A stretch of 62,136 nucleotides of DNA from Spirochaetota bacterium (GCA_035477215.1 DATIKU010000003.1:1-62136), one strand, 5' to 3'. Shown: positions 1 through 8,945, numbered from the stretch's first letter. Made by a program: numbers and translations. Notes: generated by a model from the letters alone, not told the origin.

Positions 1-127
1 GACCCCCCATCCGGCAGGGGAAGAGTCCCTCCTGTCGGCACTTAAAATGACCCCTTAAACGGCAGTCAAAGTGACCCCCCTCCCGTAAAATGGCCCTCCA
101 AACGATACCTGTTTCTGGAGGGCATAC

Positions 128-1693
128 ATGGCACGGGAGAAAACGATTATGGAAATGCGCGACATACTATCCAGACTCAAACTCGGGCATGGGATAAAAC
201 AGATATTCAGGGATACCGGCACCCACCGGAATGTCATTCGAAAACTCAAGAAGATAGCCGTGAAGAAGGGGTGGCTTGCGCCGGATTCCTCGCTGCCTCC
301 GGAAAAGGAGCTGTACGAGGAATATTACGGGATGAAGGGGAAATCGTCGACTCACCCGCTTGAACCGTTCCGGACGCTTCTGGAAGAGTACGTCGAGGCG
401 GGGATTTCGTACGTGGTGATGCATCAGAACCTCCGGGATCGGGTCTTTTGTTCGGAAAGCACGGTGCGTAGATTCGTTCAGACACGCATTGAGAACACGC
501 GTCCGAAGGAGATTGTGAGAAGAAGGCGGGAGTTCGGCGTCATGGAAGTGGATTTCGGGAGGCTGGGCGTCGTGTACGATCACCGTGAACGGCGAAACCG
601 GATCGCCTACGTATTTTCCGCCCGACTGCGATATTCCGGGAAGGCGTACCGGGACATCGTGTTCGACCAGCGACAGGAGACCTTCTGGGGATGCCATATT
701 CGCGCGTTCGATTATTTTGGCGGCGTTGTGGCCCGCGCGGTGCCTGATAATACCAAGGCCGCGGTGATAGCGGCATCGTTCTATGACCCGTTATTGAACC
801 GCGGGTACCACGACCTGGCCGAGTATTACGGTTTTCTCGTCGATCCCTGCAAGCCGTATCATCCCCAGCACAAGGGCGGGGTTGAAAGCGACATCAAGTA
901 CGTGAAGAACAATTTCTACGCCGCTTTCCGTTTGCGCCAGAAAGAGATGGGGAGGGATATCCCCTGCGCGGATGATATTCTGCCGGCGCTTCGGCAGTGG
1001 GAGCGGACGATTGCCGATGTGCGCGTCATCAAGGGCATTGGAAGCACGCCCGACGAGCTTTTCGTTCAGGAGTCCGCCTCCCTGAAGCCGCTTCCCGGCG
1101 ATCGATTCGATATCGTTTCATGGAGCAAAGGCACGGTACGGCCGGACGGCAGAGTGCATTTCGACCGCTCCCGGTATTCCGTTCCCGACCGGTATATCGG
1201 CAAAGACGTGCTCGTTGCCTCGGATACGCGCAGAATACGCGTGTTTTGTGACCTCGAACTCATCGCCTCACACCGGAGGGCATCCAGACCGCATCAGGAC
1301 GTCGACAATCCCGACCACCTGGGCGCGCGGGCACGGGCATACCTGGAGCACACCCGCGATACACTGCTCGCACGGGCGCAGTGCATCGGCGATGCCGCAC
1401 ACGAGCTCTCCCGGCTTCTCCTCAACGAGCGGCCCGTCGCACGGGAGCGTTCCGTTCACGGCATTATCACCCTTGCCGTCAAATACGGGCAGCCGCGCGT
1501 GGAGGCCGCCTGCCGCCGGGCCCTCAACTTTGACGCGCCCCGCTACGACGCGGTCAAACGCATCCTCGAAAAAAATCTCGATACACTCGGCGCTTCTCAC
1601 CCGGCCGACTCGCACGGGCAGCGTCTCTTCGCCTTCGCGCGGGTGTCCGGATATTTTAACACACATTCACCCGCGGAGGAACACCATGAATGA
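128..1693 (+). CDS. istA: IS21 transposase IstA
   Basis: This is the DDE transposase of the IS21 element, 521 aa, the usual IstA length. An N-terminal helix-turn-helix region (about residues 5-45) is followed by an integrase-type catalytic core. The likely acidic triad is D142 in EVDFG, D207 in VPDNTK and E253 in GGVESD, in the usual order and context. IstA cuts and joins DNA at the element ends, helped by the IstB ATPase encoded just downstream. The last codons overlap the istB start by 8 bases, an arrangement that suggests translational coupling. The frame is intact with no inactivating change visible, so the element could still be mobile. Confidence 0.95.
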   Translation: MAREKTIMEMRDILSRLKLGHGIKQIFRDTGTHRNVIRKLKKIAVKKGWLAPDSSLPPEKELYEEYYGMKGKSSTHPLEPFRTLLEEYVEAGISYVVMHQNLRDRVFCSESTVRRFVQTRIENTRPKEIVRRRREFGVMEVDFGRLGVVYDHRERRNRIAYVFSARLRYSGKAYRDIVFDQRQETFWGCHIRAFDYFGGVVARAVPDNTKAAVIAASFYDPLLNRGYHDLAEYYGFLVDPCKPYHPQHKGGVESDIKYVKNNFYAAFRLRQKEMGRDIPCADDILPALRQWERTIADVRVIKGIGSTPDELFVQESASLKPLPGDRFDIVSWSKGTVRPDGRVHFDRSRYSVPDRYIGKDVLVASDTRRIRVFCDLELIASHRRASRPHQDVDNPDHLGARARAYLEHTRDTLLARAQCIGDAAHELSRLLLNERPVARERSVHGIITLAVKYGQPRVEAACRRALNFDAPRYDAVKRILEKNLDTLGASHPADSHGQRLFAFARVSGYFNTHSPAEEHHE

Positions 1694-2459
1694 ACTGGCA
1701 CAACTCAAACCGAAGCTCACACGACTCAAGATGTCCGGCGTCCTCGACAACCTGGAGCTGCGTATCCGACAGGCCGAGGATGATCGAAGCGGATACTCGG
1801 AATTTCTGCTCTCGCTCTTCCAGGACGAGATCGAGCGGCGGGACTTCAAGGTCCTCGTCACCCGTCTCAAAAAAAGCGGCCTGGACCCGAAGATGACGTT
1901 CGAATCCTTCGACTTTAAATTCAACGCACGCATCCACGAACCGCTCATCCGCGAGCTTGCCACCTGTGCCTTCGTCGAGCGTGGGGAAAACATCTTCCTG
2001 GTCGGACCGTCCGGCGTGGGCAAATCGCATCTTGCCTGTGCCCTGGGGCACGAGGCGTGCCGGCGCGGCATCGATGTGCTTTTCCGGCGTACCTACGCCC
2101 TTCTCAAATGGCTTGGCTCAGGAAGGGCCGACGGTACCTTCGAACGGAAATTGAAATCGCTCGCCGACGTCCCGCTGCTCATACTCGACGATTTCGGGTT
2201 GAACGATCTCGATCCCATCCAGCAAAACGACCTCTATGAAATCATCTGTACCAGGTATGAATCGGCGGCAACCGTCATCACTTCGAACCGGGATTTCTCC
2301 GAGTGGCAGTCCATCTTCGAGAACCCGCTTATCGGCAGCGCCGCAATGGACCGCCTGGTGCACCGTGCGTTTAAAATCGTCATCGAAGGGAAAAGCTATC
2401 GCCTCGACGCTTTCGTCTCCAGAAACAGGCAGCAGGGATTGACAAATGAAATCGGTTAA
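1686..2459 (+). CDS. istB: IS21 helper ATPase IstB
   Basis: This 257-aa AAA+ ATPase of the DnaC/IstB group works with IstA in target capture and transposition. The Walker A motif GPSGVGKSH lies near residue 110 and the Walker B motif LLILDDFG near residue 167, followed by a TSNRD sensor-type segment. The start is the ATG at 1686 behind GAGGAACACC, because the IstB family begins with this kind of Leu-rich N-terminus (MNELAQLKPKL). The same reading frame is open further upstream, but that stretch overlaps istA and is not IstB-like. The gene is complete. Confidence 0.95.
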   Translation: MNELAQLKPKLTRLKMSGVLDNLELRIRQAEDDRSGYSEFLLSLFQDEIERRDFKVLVTRLKKSGLDPKMTFESFDFKFNARIHEPLIRELATCAFVERGENIFLVGPSGVGKSHLACALGHEACRRGIDVLFRRTYALLKWLGSGRADGTFERKLKSLADVPLLILDDFGLNDLDPIQQNDLYEIICTRYESAATVITSNRDFSEWQSIFENPLIGSAAMDRLVHRAFKIVIEGKSYRLDAFVSRNRQQGLTNEIG

Positions 2460-2534
2460 TGCATGATTCTCCAGTAACGGGAGGTGGGGACATTTTCATT
2501 GCCGACCCGGGGGCATTTTAAGTGACGGATGACA

Positions 2535-2843
2535 TTCAAGAGAACAGTTGCATTTATTGCATTTTTCCGCCCGGTGGACTTCCGTCCGATCGGGTGAGAC
2601 GCTCATCTTCAATTGGTTGCCTTCGTGACCATTCTGACCGCCGCGCTTTTTCCGGCTCTTTCGTTCGTGCGCACGTCTTTCCTTGCGGCTCAATCCGTCG
2701 CTCGAGGGTGGCTTGTTACTGTTATGACTGTCCTTGTTCAGCCGACGTTCAAGCTCTTCGACCCTGGCAAGAAGTTTTTCGATTAAATCAATAATCGCTT
2801 CCGGGTCTTGTTCTATTAATTTTCGTATATCGTCGCGATTCAT
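2535..2843 (-). pseudogene. IS66-type transposase (TnpC), N-terminal fragment
   Basis: The reading frame starts at 2843 and gives about 103 residues of an IS66 TnpC N-terminus. A coiled-coil leucine-rich segment is followed by the family hallmark LNKDSHNSNKPPSSDG, a basic stretch with KKRGGQNGHEG, and the beginning of the zinc-binding part (CNKCNCSLE). The frame runs straight into the right end of the IS21 element at about 2534, after which the translated residues no longer resemble IS66. The rest of the gene is not on the other side of IS21 inside this window: positions 1-32 give no IS66-like sequence. The fragment is therefore a dead remnant, cut by IS21 and later separated from its 3' part or deleted. 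Confidence 0.85.
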
Positions 2844-2932
2844 GCGACATAAATTATACCATCCTATTCAGATTAATATTCTTTTTTTCCCTCATTGACT
2901 TTTTTTGCTGAATAGTTACAAAATTTTAATGA

Positions 2933-2961
2933 TTGACAGGAGGGCGAGTTAGGGTTATGAA
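2933..2961 (+). promoter_or_regulatory. Putative sigma70-type promoter
   Basis: TTGACA at 2933-2938 is separated by 17 bases from TATGAA at 2956-2961. This gives a perfect -35 box and a 4/6 match at -10. It lies about 110 bases upstream of the zinc-ribbon gene at 3072 and is the best promoter candidate for it. Confidence 0.5.
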
Positions 2962-3071
2962 AAATTACCGCTGATGTATTTCCACTAAAAGCGGGACAGA
3001 TTCGAAACGCCCTTCAAATGAGAAGGATAAGCTTTTTGAAAAAAGTATTAAATTAAGAAAGGGGTAACACT

Positions 3072-3320
3072 ATGAAATGTCCAAGTTGCAATGTAAACCT
3101 GGTAATGACAGACCGAAGTGGTATCGAAATTGACTACTGTCCGGATTGTCGTGGAGTTTGGCTTGACCGCGGAGAACTTGATAAAGTCATTGAACGTTCT
3201 TCGCAAAATGTCAAGGATGTGCAACACGATAACTATTCCGATAAAAAACGATATCCATCGGACAAGGATTCTCATTATAAAAAGAAAAAAGGATTACTGG
3301 GGGAATTGTTTGATTTTTAA
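3072..3320 (+). CDS. Small zinc-ribbon protein (zf-TFIIB type)
   Basis: An 82-aa protein with two Cys pairs, CPSC at residues 3-6 and CPDC near residues 24-27. The second pair is followed by RGVWLDRGEL, the signature of the zf-TFIIB domain family of small bacterial zinc-binding proteins. The C-terminal half is Lys/Ser/Asp-rich and ends in KKKKGLLGELFDF, a tail often seen in this family. The molecular role is unknown. It begins the AT-rich island, but unlike the pyc genes it has a good ribosome site (AAAGGGG, 7 bases before ATG), and the putative promoter at 2933 points at it. Confidence 0.85.
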   Translation: MKCPSCNVNLVMTDRSGIEIDYCPDCRGVWLDRGELDKVIERSSQNVKDVQHDNYSDKKRYPSDKDSHYKKKKGLLGELFDF

Positions 3321-3428
3321 AGCATAAATGCAAGGACAAACCCATACCGACTGGAGAGACTGGAGTGACACCTTTTATTAAATAGTATCGGCTTGTGTCG
3401 GGTGTTATGCTAACTATTACAAATAAAC

Positions 3429-4895
3429 CTAATTTGTTTTGATATATGATTCTACTGCTGCTGTTATTGCAGCGGTTTTCATTTCAGAACGAAATATACT
3501 TTTAAGTTTTTTCTGCAATGATTGTTCATCTATTATTATATTCATGGTTTGGCTAAGGATGGTTTGTTGTTCTGAAATAAAATGTGTTGAGAGGTCTCCT
3601 TTAACAAACATATCGTTAGACATAACTGCTTTATGAAAAGGTATATTTGTTTTAGGCCCAACAATTATATACTCATATAGAGCCCTTTTCATTCGTTCAA
3701 TAGCCTCGTTTCTGTCTTTTCCGCACGCAATAAGCTTTGAAATCATAGAGTCGTAATAAGCTGGTATGGTGTATGAACTAAACACCCCCGAATCTATTCT
3801 TATACCAACCCCTCCCGGAGAACGGTATCCCTTCAGTTTCGCAGGGGAGGGCGCAAAATTATTTAACGGGTCTTCCGCGTTAATTCTGCATTCTATCGCA
3901 TGACCATATATTTTAATATCATCCTGTTCAAAAGGAAGTTTTTCGCCGGCAGCGATAAGTATTTGATGTTTAACGATGTCGATTCCGGTAATTACTTCAG
4001 TTATAGCATGTTCAACCTGAATGCGGGTATTCATTTCCATGAAATAGAACTTGCCTTTGGTATAAATGAATTCTATGGTTCCGGCGTTTGTATAATTTAT
4101 TGCTTTCGCTATTTTTACCGCTACATCGCCCATATTTTTTCTTAACTCATCTGTCATAACCGGAGATGGCGCTTCTTCTATAAGTTTTTGATGGCGTCGC
4201 TGAATCGAACATTCTCTTTCTCCAAGATGCACAACATTTCCGTACTTGTCGGCAATAATCTGGAATTCAATATGTCTTGGCTCTTCAACATATTTTTCAA
4301 TAAAAACAGACGGATCCCCAAACGCTGATCCTGCTGTAGCTTTCGACTGTTCTATTGCAATTAAAAGTTCTTCGGGATTATTGGCAATTCGCATTCCAAT
4401 GCCCCCGCCCCCGGCCGCAGCTTTAATGATTACAGGATAACCTATTTCGGAAGATATTTTCTTCGCTAATTCAATATCTTTTACCTCATCAACAGTTCCC
4501 GGAACCACGGGGGCGCCTGCTTCCGCAACTGTTTTTCTGGCTATAATTTTATTGCCCATTAGCTCGATAACCCTGCTCGACGGGCCAATAAAAATGATAC
4601 CTTCTTTTTCACACGAATAAGCAAAATTGGGGTTTTCGGACAAAAAACCATATCCGGGATGTATCGCCGAAGCATCGCATTTCTTTGCAATAGCAATTAT
4701 TTTCTTAATGTTAAGATACGTTTCCTTAACATTGTTTCCCCCCAAGGGGTATGCTTCATCGGCATATTTTGCGTGTAAAGCATGAGTATCAACATCAGAA
4801 TAAATGGCTACAGTTTTAATTCCAAGCTCTCTTGCAGCACGCATTATTCTTATTGCTATCTCAGAACGATTCGCTATCAGTATTTTCTTTATCAT
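3429..4895 (-). CDS. pycA: Pyruvate carboxylase subunit A (biotin carboxylase)
   Basis: This 488-aa protein is a biotin carboxylase of the AccC/PycA family. It carboxylates biotin on its carrier using ATP and bicarbonate. An N-terminal pre-ATP-grasp domain (from MIKKILIANRSE) is followed by an ATP-grasp core with the Gly-rich loop AAAGGGGIGM, the RRHQKLIEEAPSP segment and the catalytic stretch EMNTRIQVEH, then the C-terminal lid. The frame is open to 4949, but family members start at MIKKILIANR, so ATG 4895 is preferred. No Shine-Dalgarno site is visible there. The neighbouring pycB carries the carboxyltransferase and biotin carrier, which argues for pyruvate carboxylase rather than acetyl-CoA carboxylase. 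Base composition is far more AT-rich than the chromosome on either side, suggesting acquisition by transfer. Confidence 0.88.
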   Translation of the reverse strand: MIKKILIANRSEIAIRIMRAARELGIKTVAIYSDVDTHALHAKYADEAYPLGGNNVKETYLNIKKIIAIAKKCDASAIHPGYGFLSENPNFAYSCEKEGIIFIGPSSRVIELMGNKIIARKTVAEAGAPVVPGTVDEVKDIELAKKISSEIGYPVIIKAAAGGGGIGMRIANNPEELLIAIEQSKATAGSAFGDPSVFIEKYVEEPRHIEFQIIADKYGNVVHLGERECSIQRRHQKLIEEAPSPVMTDELRKNMGDVAVKIAKAINYTNAGTIEFIYTKGKFYFMEMNTRIQVEHAITEVITGIDIVKHQILIAAGEKLPFEQDDIKIYGHAIECRINAEDPLNNFAPSPAKLKGYRSPGGVGIRIDSGVFSSYTIPAYYDSMISKLIACGKDRNEAIERMKRALYEYIIVGPKTNIPFHKAVMSNDMFVKGDLSTHFISEQQTILSQTMNIIIDEQSLQKKLKSIFRSEMKTAAITAAVESYIKTN

Positions 4896-5038
4896 AAATT
4901 TTATTTTTAAAACTTCTATTAGGGCGCCTCGAAAAATCAGGGCATTCATTATTCAAATAATAGTAAGTCCTGATATAACCAGCAGTTGTTCCCTGAGGGG
5001 AACTTTAAAAAACTAATTTATAGAGGTTCCCATTAATG

Positions 5039-6763
5039 TTATTCTATTACCATCAGCACGTCGTTTGTATCTACTACTTCGCTCTCTGAAACGTATATTC
5101 CTTTTACAATACCATCGTTTTCTGATAGAATTTCAGCCTGCATCTTCATTGCCTCAAGTACTACAACCGATTGTCCTTTTTTAACATTTTCGCCAATTTT
5201 AACTTTTATTGATACCACCATTCCCTGCATGGGCGACAAAACAGCTCCTTTTGAAACAGGCTCATTCGGTGGCTTTATTACCTCTTTTTCTTTTTCAATG
5301 ACAATACCCTTAACCGGTTTTATCTTAACCCTGAACTCTTCATCATCAACTGTTACAATGAACTCGTCAGAACTAACGGGCCTGTTAGATGGTTTTTCAA
5401 TAGTTTCGGCAACGGGGAGAGTCTCCGGCTTTGCTTCTCCTTTAAGAAACTTGGCTGCCACTTGCGGGTACATAACGTAACTTAACAGGTCTTCTTCTGA
5501 ATTTATGGGGACACCCAGTTCTATTGCTTCTTTTTTCGATTTTTCCAACTCGGGACTTAATAAATCGGCGGGACGCACCGTAATGGGTTTTTGATTATTA
5601 ATGATAATATCGAGTATTTCTTTTTTTATTGGCACGGGTGTTTCTCCATAACCGCCCATGCAATAATTTTTAACTTCTTCGGTAACCTTTTTATACCTTG
5701 CCCCCATCAAAACATTTAACACGGCCTGTGTTCCTATAATCTGGCTTGTAGGGGTTACCAGTGGCGGAAAACCCAAATCTTCCCTTACCCTGGGAACTTC
5801 TTTAAGAACATCATTGTATCTGTGTGTTGCTTTTTGTTCTTTTAGTTGCGAATAAAGGTTCGAAATCATTCCTCCAGGAATCTGGTGAAGCAAAACGCTT
5901 ACATCCGACTTTTCGGCGACAGGGGTGAAAAGTGTCTCGTATTTCTCCCTCACTTTTAAGAAATAATACCCGATATCGACAAGTTTTTTTAAATCCAAGC
6001 CGGTATCGAATGGAGTATCTTTAAGCGAAGCAACAAATGATTCCATAGGTGGCTGGGAGGTCCCACCTGCCAACGGTGAAAATGCACAGTCAACAATATC
6101 CGCACCTGCCTCGCAGGCTGCGTAATAACTCAACATGCCCATTCCGCTGGTCATGTGTGTATGAAGGTCGACGGGGAGCCTGGTCGCATTTTTTATTGCA
6201 GAAACTAAATCATATGCGGCCTTGGGCGTAATAAGCCCTGCCATATCTTTAATGCAAACTACATCACTGCCCAGTATTTCGAGTTTAACAGCCATTTCGG
6301 CAAACCATTCTACCGTATGTACGGGACTGGTGGTGTAAGCGATTGTTCCCTGCACTATGGCGCCCGAGTCTTTTGCTGCTTTTATGGAGACTTCCATATT
6401 GCGTATGTCATTAAGTGCATCGAATATTCTTAAAATATCAATACCATTCTTTACACAAAGGCTTACAAATTTTTTTGTGGTGTCATCGGCATAATGGCGA
6501 TAGCCAACAAGATTTTGGCCGCGCAACAACATTTGAAGCGGTGTTTTTTTTACTTTTTCTTTTATTTTTCGCAGCCGTTCCCAAGGGTCTTCGGCTAAAA
6601 ACCTTAAACATGAATCAAAAGTTGCACCACCCCAAACTTCAAGCGAATAAAAACCGATTTCATCAAGTTTTTCTAACACAGGGAGCATATCTTCTGTTCT
6701 CATTCTTGTGGCAATGAGCGATTGATGCCCGTCACGTAATGTTGTATCGACAATTTTTATCAT
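5039..6763 (-). CDS. pycB: Pyruvate carboxylase subunit B (carboxyltransferase + biotin carrier)
   Basis: This 574-aa protein moves the carboxyl group from carboxybiotin to pyruvate to give oxaloacetate. An HMGL-like TIM barrel fills about residues 1-290, opening with DTTLRDGHQS. The likely carbamylated lysine is in CIKDMAG and metal ligands are in LHTHM. The conserved carboxylase domain (PYC_OADA) follows, then a linker, and a C-terminal biotinyl domain with the attachment lysine in EAMKM. The same architecture occurs in the alpha subunit of the sodium-pumping oxaloacetate decarboxylase. No beta or gamma subunit gene is near, and a biotin carboxylase is, so pyruvate carboxylase is preferred. 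There is no evident Shine-Dalgarno site before ATG 6763. It lies 143 bases upstream of pycA on the same strand and shares its AT-rich composition. Confidence 0.88.
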   Translation of the reverse strand: MIKIVDTTLRDGHQSLIATRMRTEDMLPVLEKLDEIGFYSLEVWGGATFDSCLRFLAEDPWERLRKIKEKVKKTPLQMLLRGQNLVGYRHYADDTTKKFVSLCVKNGIDILRIFDALNDIRNMEVSIKAAKDSGAIVQGTIAYTTSPVHTVEWFAEMAVKLEILGSDVVCIKDMAGLITPKAAYDLVSAIKNATRLPVDLHTHMTSGMGMLSYYAACEAGADIVDCAFSPLAGGTSQPPMESFVASLKDTPFDTGLDLKKLVDIGYYFLKVREKYETLFTPVAEKSDVSVLLHQIPGGMISNLYSQLKEQKATHRYNDVLKEVPRVREDLGFPPLVTPTSQIIGTQAVLNVLMGARYKKVTEEVKNYCMGGYGETPVPIKKEILDIIINNQKPITVRPADLLSPELEKSKKEAIELGVPINSEEDLLSYVMYPQVAAKFLKGEAKPETLPVAETIEKPSNRPVSSDEFIVTVDDEEFRVKIKPVKGIVIEKEKEVIKPPNEPVSKGAVLSPMQGMVVSIKVKIGENVKKGQSVVVLEAMKMQAEILSENDGIVKGIYVSESEVVDTNDVLMVIE

Positions 6764-6972
6764 AATTATTTTTCGTTTTTTATTAAATAATCACAAAACA
6801 AAATTTCATTGTAATGTTACGATTTTATCAAGCGTTACACACATTAACGTCAACTATAAAAAAGAAATAAGTTGGTAATAATGACTGTTGTGCATCTTTT
6901 TTATTTCCCCTCGGATTCTCAGTTTTTGTAATTCACAGGCATTTTTTGCAGTTTCAGGTGAATCGCCTTATT

Positions 6973-7215
6973 TTACTTGTGTATCCCGTTACTGTGACCG
7001 GTAAGTTCCAAATTACGCAATAAATTTTTCACGCTCCCCTCGACGGGCAAATTAGGTAAATATCCGCCTAAAAATAACCTTTCAGAAATCGAATAAGAGA
7101 GGCTTGTGAGGTATTCGAACAGTACTGTAAGCTGCTGAATCACCTCTTTTTTAGGCAGTAAATTTAAACGGCCCCCGATACGAATGAGATAGAAATGGGA
7201 TACAGCGTTACACAT
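6973..7215 (-). CDS. Small hypothetical protein
   Basis: An 80-aa reading frame that I do not recognise. Support for its being real is a near-perfect ribosome site (GAGGTGA, 5 bases before the ATG), which the neighbouring pyc genes lack. It sits in the gap between pycB and tRNA-Gly at the edge of the AT-rich island and reads toward pycB. The middle is Leu-rich and helical-looking (LLPKKEVIQQLTVLFEYL), with no signal peptide or membrane segment and only one Cys. It could also be the eroded end of a larger gene, and composition alone does not settle that. Confidence 0.45.
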   Translation of the reverse strand: MCNAVSHFYLIRIGGRLNLLPKKEVIQQLTVLFEYLTSLSYSISERLFLGGYLPNLPVEGSVKNLLRNLELTGHSNGIHK

Positions 7216-7308
7216 CCTATCACCTCACGGAACAAAATGCTAAAAAAGTATTGACTTTAATGTTCAATAATCACGTATTTACGCATAAATATACAGGGAG
7301 ACACCAAC

Positions 7309-7380
7309 GCGGGCGTAATTCAGTGGTAGAATGTCAGCTTCCCAAGCTGGACGTCGTGGGTTCGAGCCCCATCGCCCGCT
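7309..7380 (+). tRNA. tRNA-Gly (anticodon CCC)
   Basis: A 72-nt cloverleaf. The acceptor arms are GCGGGCG at 7309-7315 and CGCCCGC at 7373-7379. The anticodon stem TCAGC/GCTGG encloses the loop TTCCCAA, giving anticodon CCC, and the T arm is GTGGG-TTCGAGC-CCCAT. The discriminator is T7380 and CCA is not encoded. It reads Gly codon GGG. It marks the sharp return from the AT-rich island to GC-rich sequence. Confidence 0.93.
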
Positions 7381-7410
7381 CATAGGACGCACCGATCGAA
7401 ACGCACGGGG

Positions 7411-7429
7411 GAGCGCCCGCGGGGCGTTC
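7411..7429 (+). terminator. Hairpin after tRNA-Gly, without a T-run
   Basis: An inverted repeat GAGCGCCC / GGGCGTTC (8 pairs including one G-T) with a 3-base loop lies between the tRNA and the cysteine synthase gene. No T-run follows, so it may be an RNA-processing or weak pausing structure rather than a true terminator. Confidence 0.3.
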
Positions 7430-7454
7430 CGCTGCTCTACACAGGACGGCACAC

Positions 7455-8393
7455 ATGAAAACTACCGAAACCCTGCTCGCCAGCGCCGGAGTCGCCTCCG
7501 CGATCGGCAATACGCCGGTCGTGCGCCTGCGGCACCTCTCGCCCAACCCTCGCGTGGCGATACTCGCGAAGCTCGAGGGCGCGAACCCCGGCGGCTCGGT
7601 GAAAGACCGCCCGGCGTACTACATGCTTAAAAAGGCCGTGGAGAGCGGCGAGCTCACCGTCGACAAAATAATCCTCGAACCCACCAGCGGGAACACCGGC
7701 ATAGGCCTGGCGATGGTGGGGGTCTCCATGGGCTTGCGCGTAACGCTCTGCATGCCCGATTGCGTCAGCATGGAGCGGCGGAGCATACTCATGGCCTTTG
7801 GCGCCGAGCTCGTGCTCACGCCCGGATGCCAGGCGACCGACGGCGCCATTGTCGAGGCGCGCCGCATGCTCGAGGCCGAGCCGGGCAAATACTACATGCC
7901 CGACCAGTTCTCCAATCCCGCTAACGTTCTCGCGCACTACGAGACCACCGCGCCGGAGATCATCGAACAGGCGGGCGGCCCAATTTCGGCCTTCGTGGCC
8001 GGGCTCGGGACCACCGGCACCATCATGGGGGTCGGCCGGCGCCTCAGGGAGCACGATACATCGACAAGAATCATCGCGGTCGAGCCTCCGGTGGGGCACA
8101 CCATCCAGGGGCTTAAAAACATGACCGAGAGCCTCGTGCCCGGCATTTACAATCCGGCGATGATCGACGAGATAGTGACCGTCGGCGACGAGGAGGCTTT
8201 CGCGACGTGCCGCGATCTGGCGGTGCGCGAGGGACTGTTCTGCGGCATGTCCAGCGGCGCGGCCGTCGCCGGGGCCATACGAGCGGCGCGCGTGATGGAC
8301 GAGGGGACGATCGTCACCATACTCCCCGATCGCGGCGACCGCTATCTCTCCACGGCGCTCTTCAAGTCGGTCTGCGCCAAGTGCCCGCCGTAG
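7455..8393 (+). CDS. cysM: Cysteine synthase (CysM-like, PLP-dependent)
   Basis: A 312-aa fold-type II PLP enzyme that makes L-cysteine from an activated serine and sulfide (or another sulfur donor). The PLP lysine is in GGSVKDRPA near residue 50, the phosphate or substrate loop is TSGNTGIG near residue 77, and the Gly-rich cofactor loop is GLGTTGTIMG near residue 180. The DRPAYYM context is closer to CysM types, including the mycobacterial O-phosphoserine enzyme, than to classical CysK, but the donor cannot be decided from sequence. The C-terminus ends in CAKCPP, a Cys pair I cannot explain. It reads in the same direction as ndk, 84 bases upstream of it. Confidence 0.88.
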   Translation: MKTTETLLASAGVASAIGNTPVVRLRHLSPNPRVAILAKLEGANPGGSVKDRPAYYMLKKAVESGELTVDKIILEPTSGNTGIGLAMVGVSMGLRVTLCMPDCVSMERRSILMAFGAELVLTPGCQATDGAIVEARRMLEAEPGKYYMPDQFSNPANVLAHYETTAPEIIEQAGGPISAFVAGLGTTGTIMGVGRRLREHDTSTRIIAVEPPVGHTIQGLKNMTESLVPGIYNPAMIDEIVTVGDEEAFATCRDLAVREGLFCGMSSGAAVAGAIRAARVMDEGTIVTILPDRGDRYLSTALFKSVCAKCPP

Positions 8394-8477
8394 GGCCGCG
8401 CCGAAAACCTGATCGCATCCGGGAGCGCCGCGTCTCGCACAACGATATAACAGCCCGGATTACAAGGACGGAAAACC

Positions 8478-8906
8478 ATGCCCAGGGAACGCACGCTCTC
8501 AATGATCAAGCCCGACGCCGTCGGAAAAAATGTCATCGGCGAAATATACTCACGGTTCGAGAAAAACGGCCTGCGCATAGCCGCCGCGCGCATGCTCCAT
8601 CTCTCGGTCGACGATGCGAAGCGCTTTTACGCCGAGCACGAGGGGCAGCCCTTCTTCGAGCCGCTCGTCGAATTCATTACCTCGGGGCCCATCCTCGCCC
8701 AGGTACTGGAGGGCGACGATGCGATAGCCAGGAACCGCGAGATAATGGGGAAAACCAACTCCCCGGAAGCGGCGCCGGGAACCATACGACGCGATTTCGG
8801 TGAAAATAATCAGCGTAACGCGGTCCACGGCTCGGACAGCGCAAAAAGCGCCGAGAGGGAGATAGCGTTTTTCTTCGAGCCCGAAGAGGTATTCGTTCGC
8901 TGGTAG
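8478..8906 (+). CDS. ndk: Nucleoside diphosphate kinase
   Basis: A 142-aa enzyme of normal family length that exchanges terminal phosphates between nucleoside tri- and diphosphates. It shows the N-terminal [10 protein letters not shown] motif, the [14 protein letters not shown] segment and the active-site histidine in NAVHGSDS near residue 117. The protein ends in EVFVRW, typical for bacterial Ndk. The start is supported by family alignment ([13 protein letters not shown]) and by the AAGGACGG purine run just before ATG 8478. It is complete and unremarkable. Confidence 0.96.
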   Translation: MPRERTLSMIKPDAVGKNVIGEIYSRFEKNGLRIAAARMLHLSVDDAKRFYAEHEGQPFFEPLVEFITSGPILAQVLEGDDAIARNREIMGKTNSPEAAPGTIRRDFGENNQRNAVHGSDSAKSAEREIAFFFEPEEVFVRW

Positions 8907-8945
8907 GCCCGCGCCCAGGCCGCGTCGCGACGCCGCAATGCCGTC

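Larger units (their letters stand above)
33..2534 (+). mobile_element. IS21-family insertion sequence
   Basis: The element carries istA and istB and is bounded by related inverted ends. The left end (from about 33) contains CACTTAAAATGACCCC, and the right end (about 2495-2534) reads on the opposite strand as CACTTAAAATGCCCCC. Each end also has a second, degenerate copy of the AAAxTGxCCCC repeat further in (left about 67-80, right about 2485-2500), as IS21 ends usually do. The exact outer bases are uncertain because the two ends do not align perfectly outside the CACTT core. The right end cuts an IS66 transposase frame. I see no matching target duplication between the left flank (CCCTCC) and the right flank (TTCAAG). 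Confidence 0.85.

Noticed and set aside
7309-7380. tRNA-Gly as the attachment site of the AT-rich island
   Set aside because: Islands normally insert at the 3' end of a tRNA gene and leave a direct repeat of it. Here the island touches the 5' side, no repeat of the tRNA end is seen at the other border, and no integrase gene is present.
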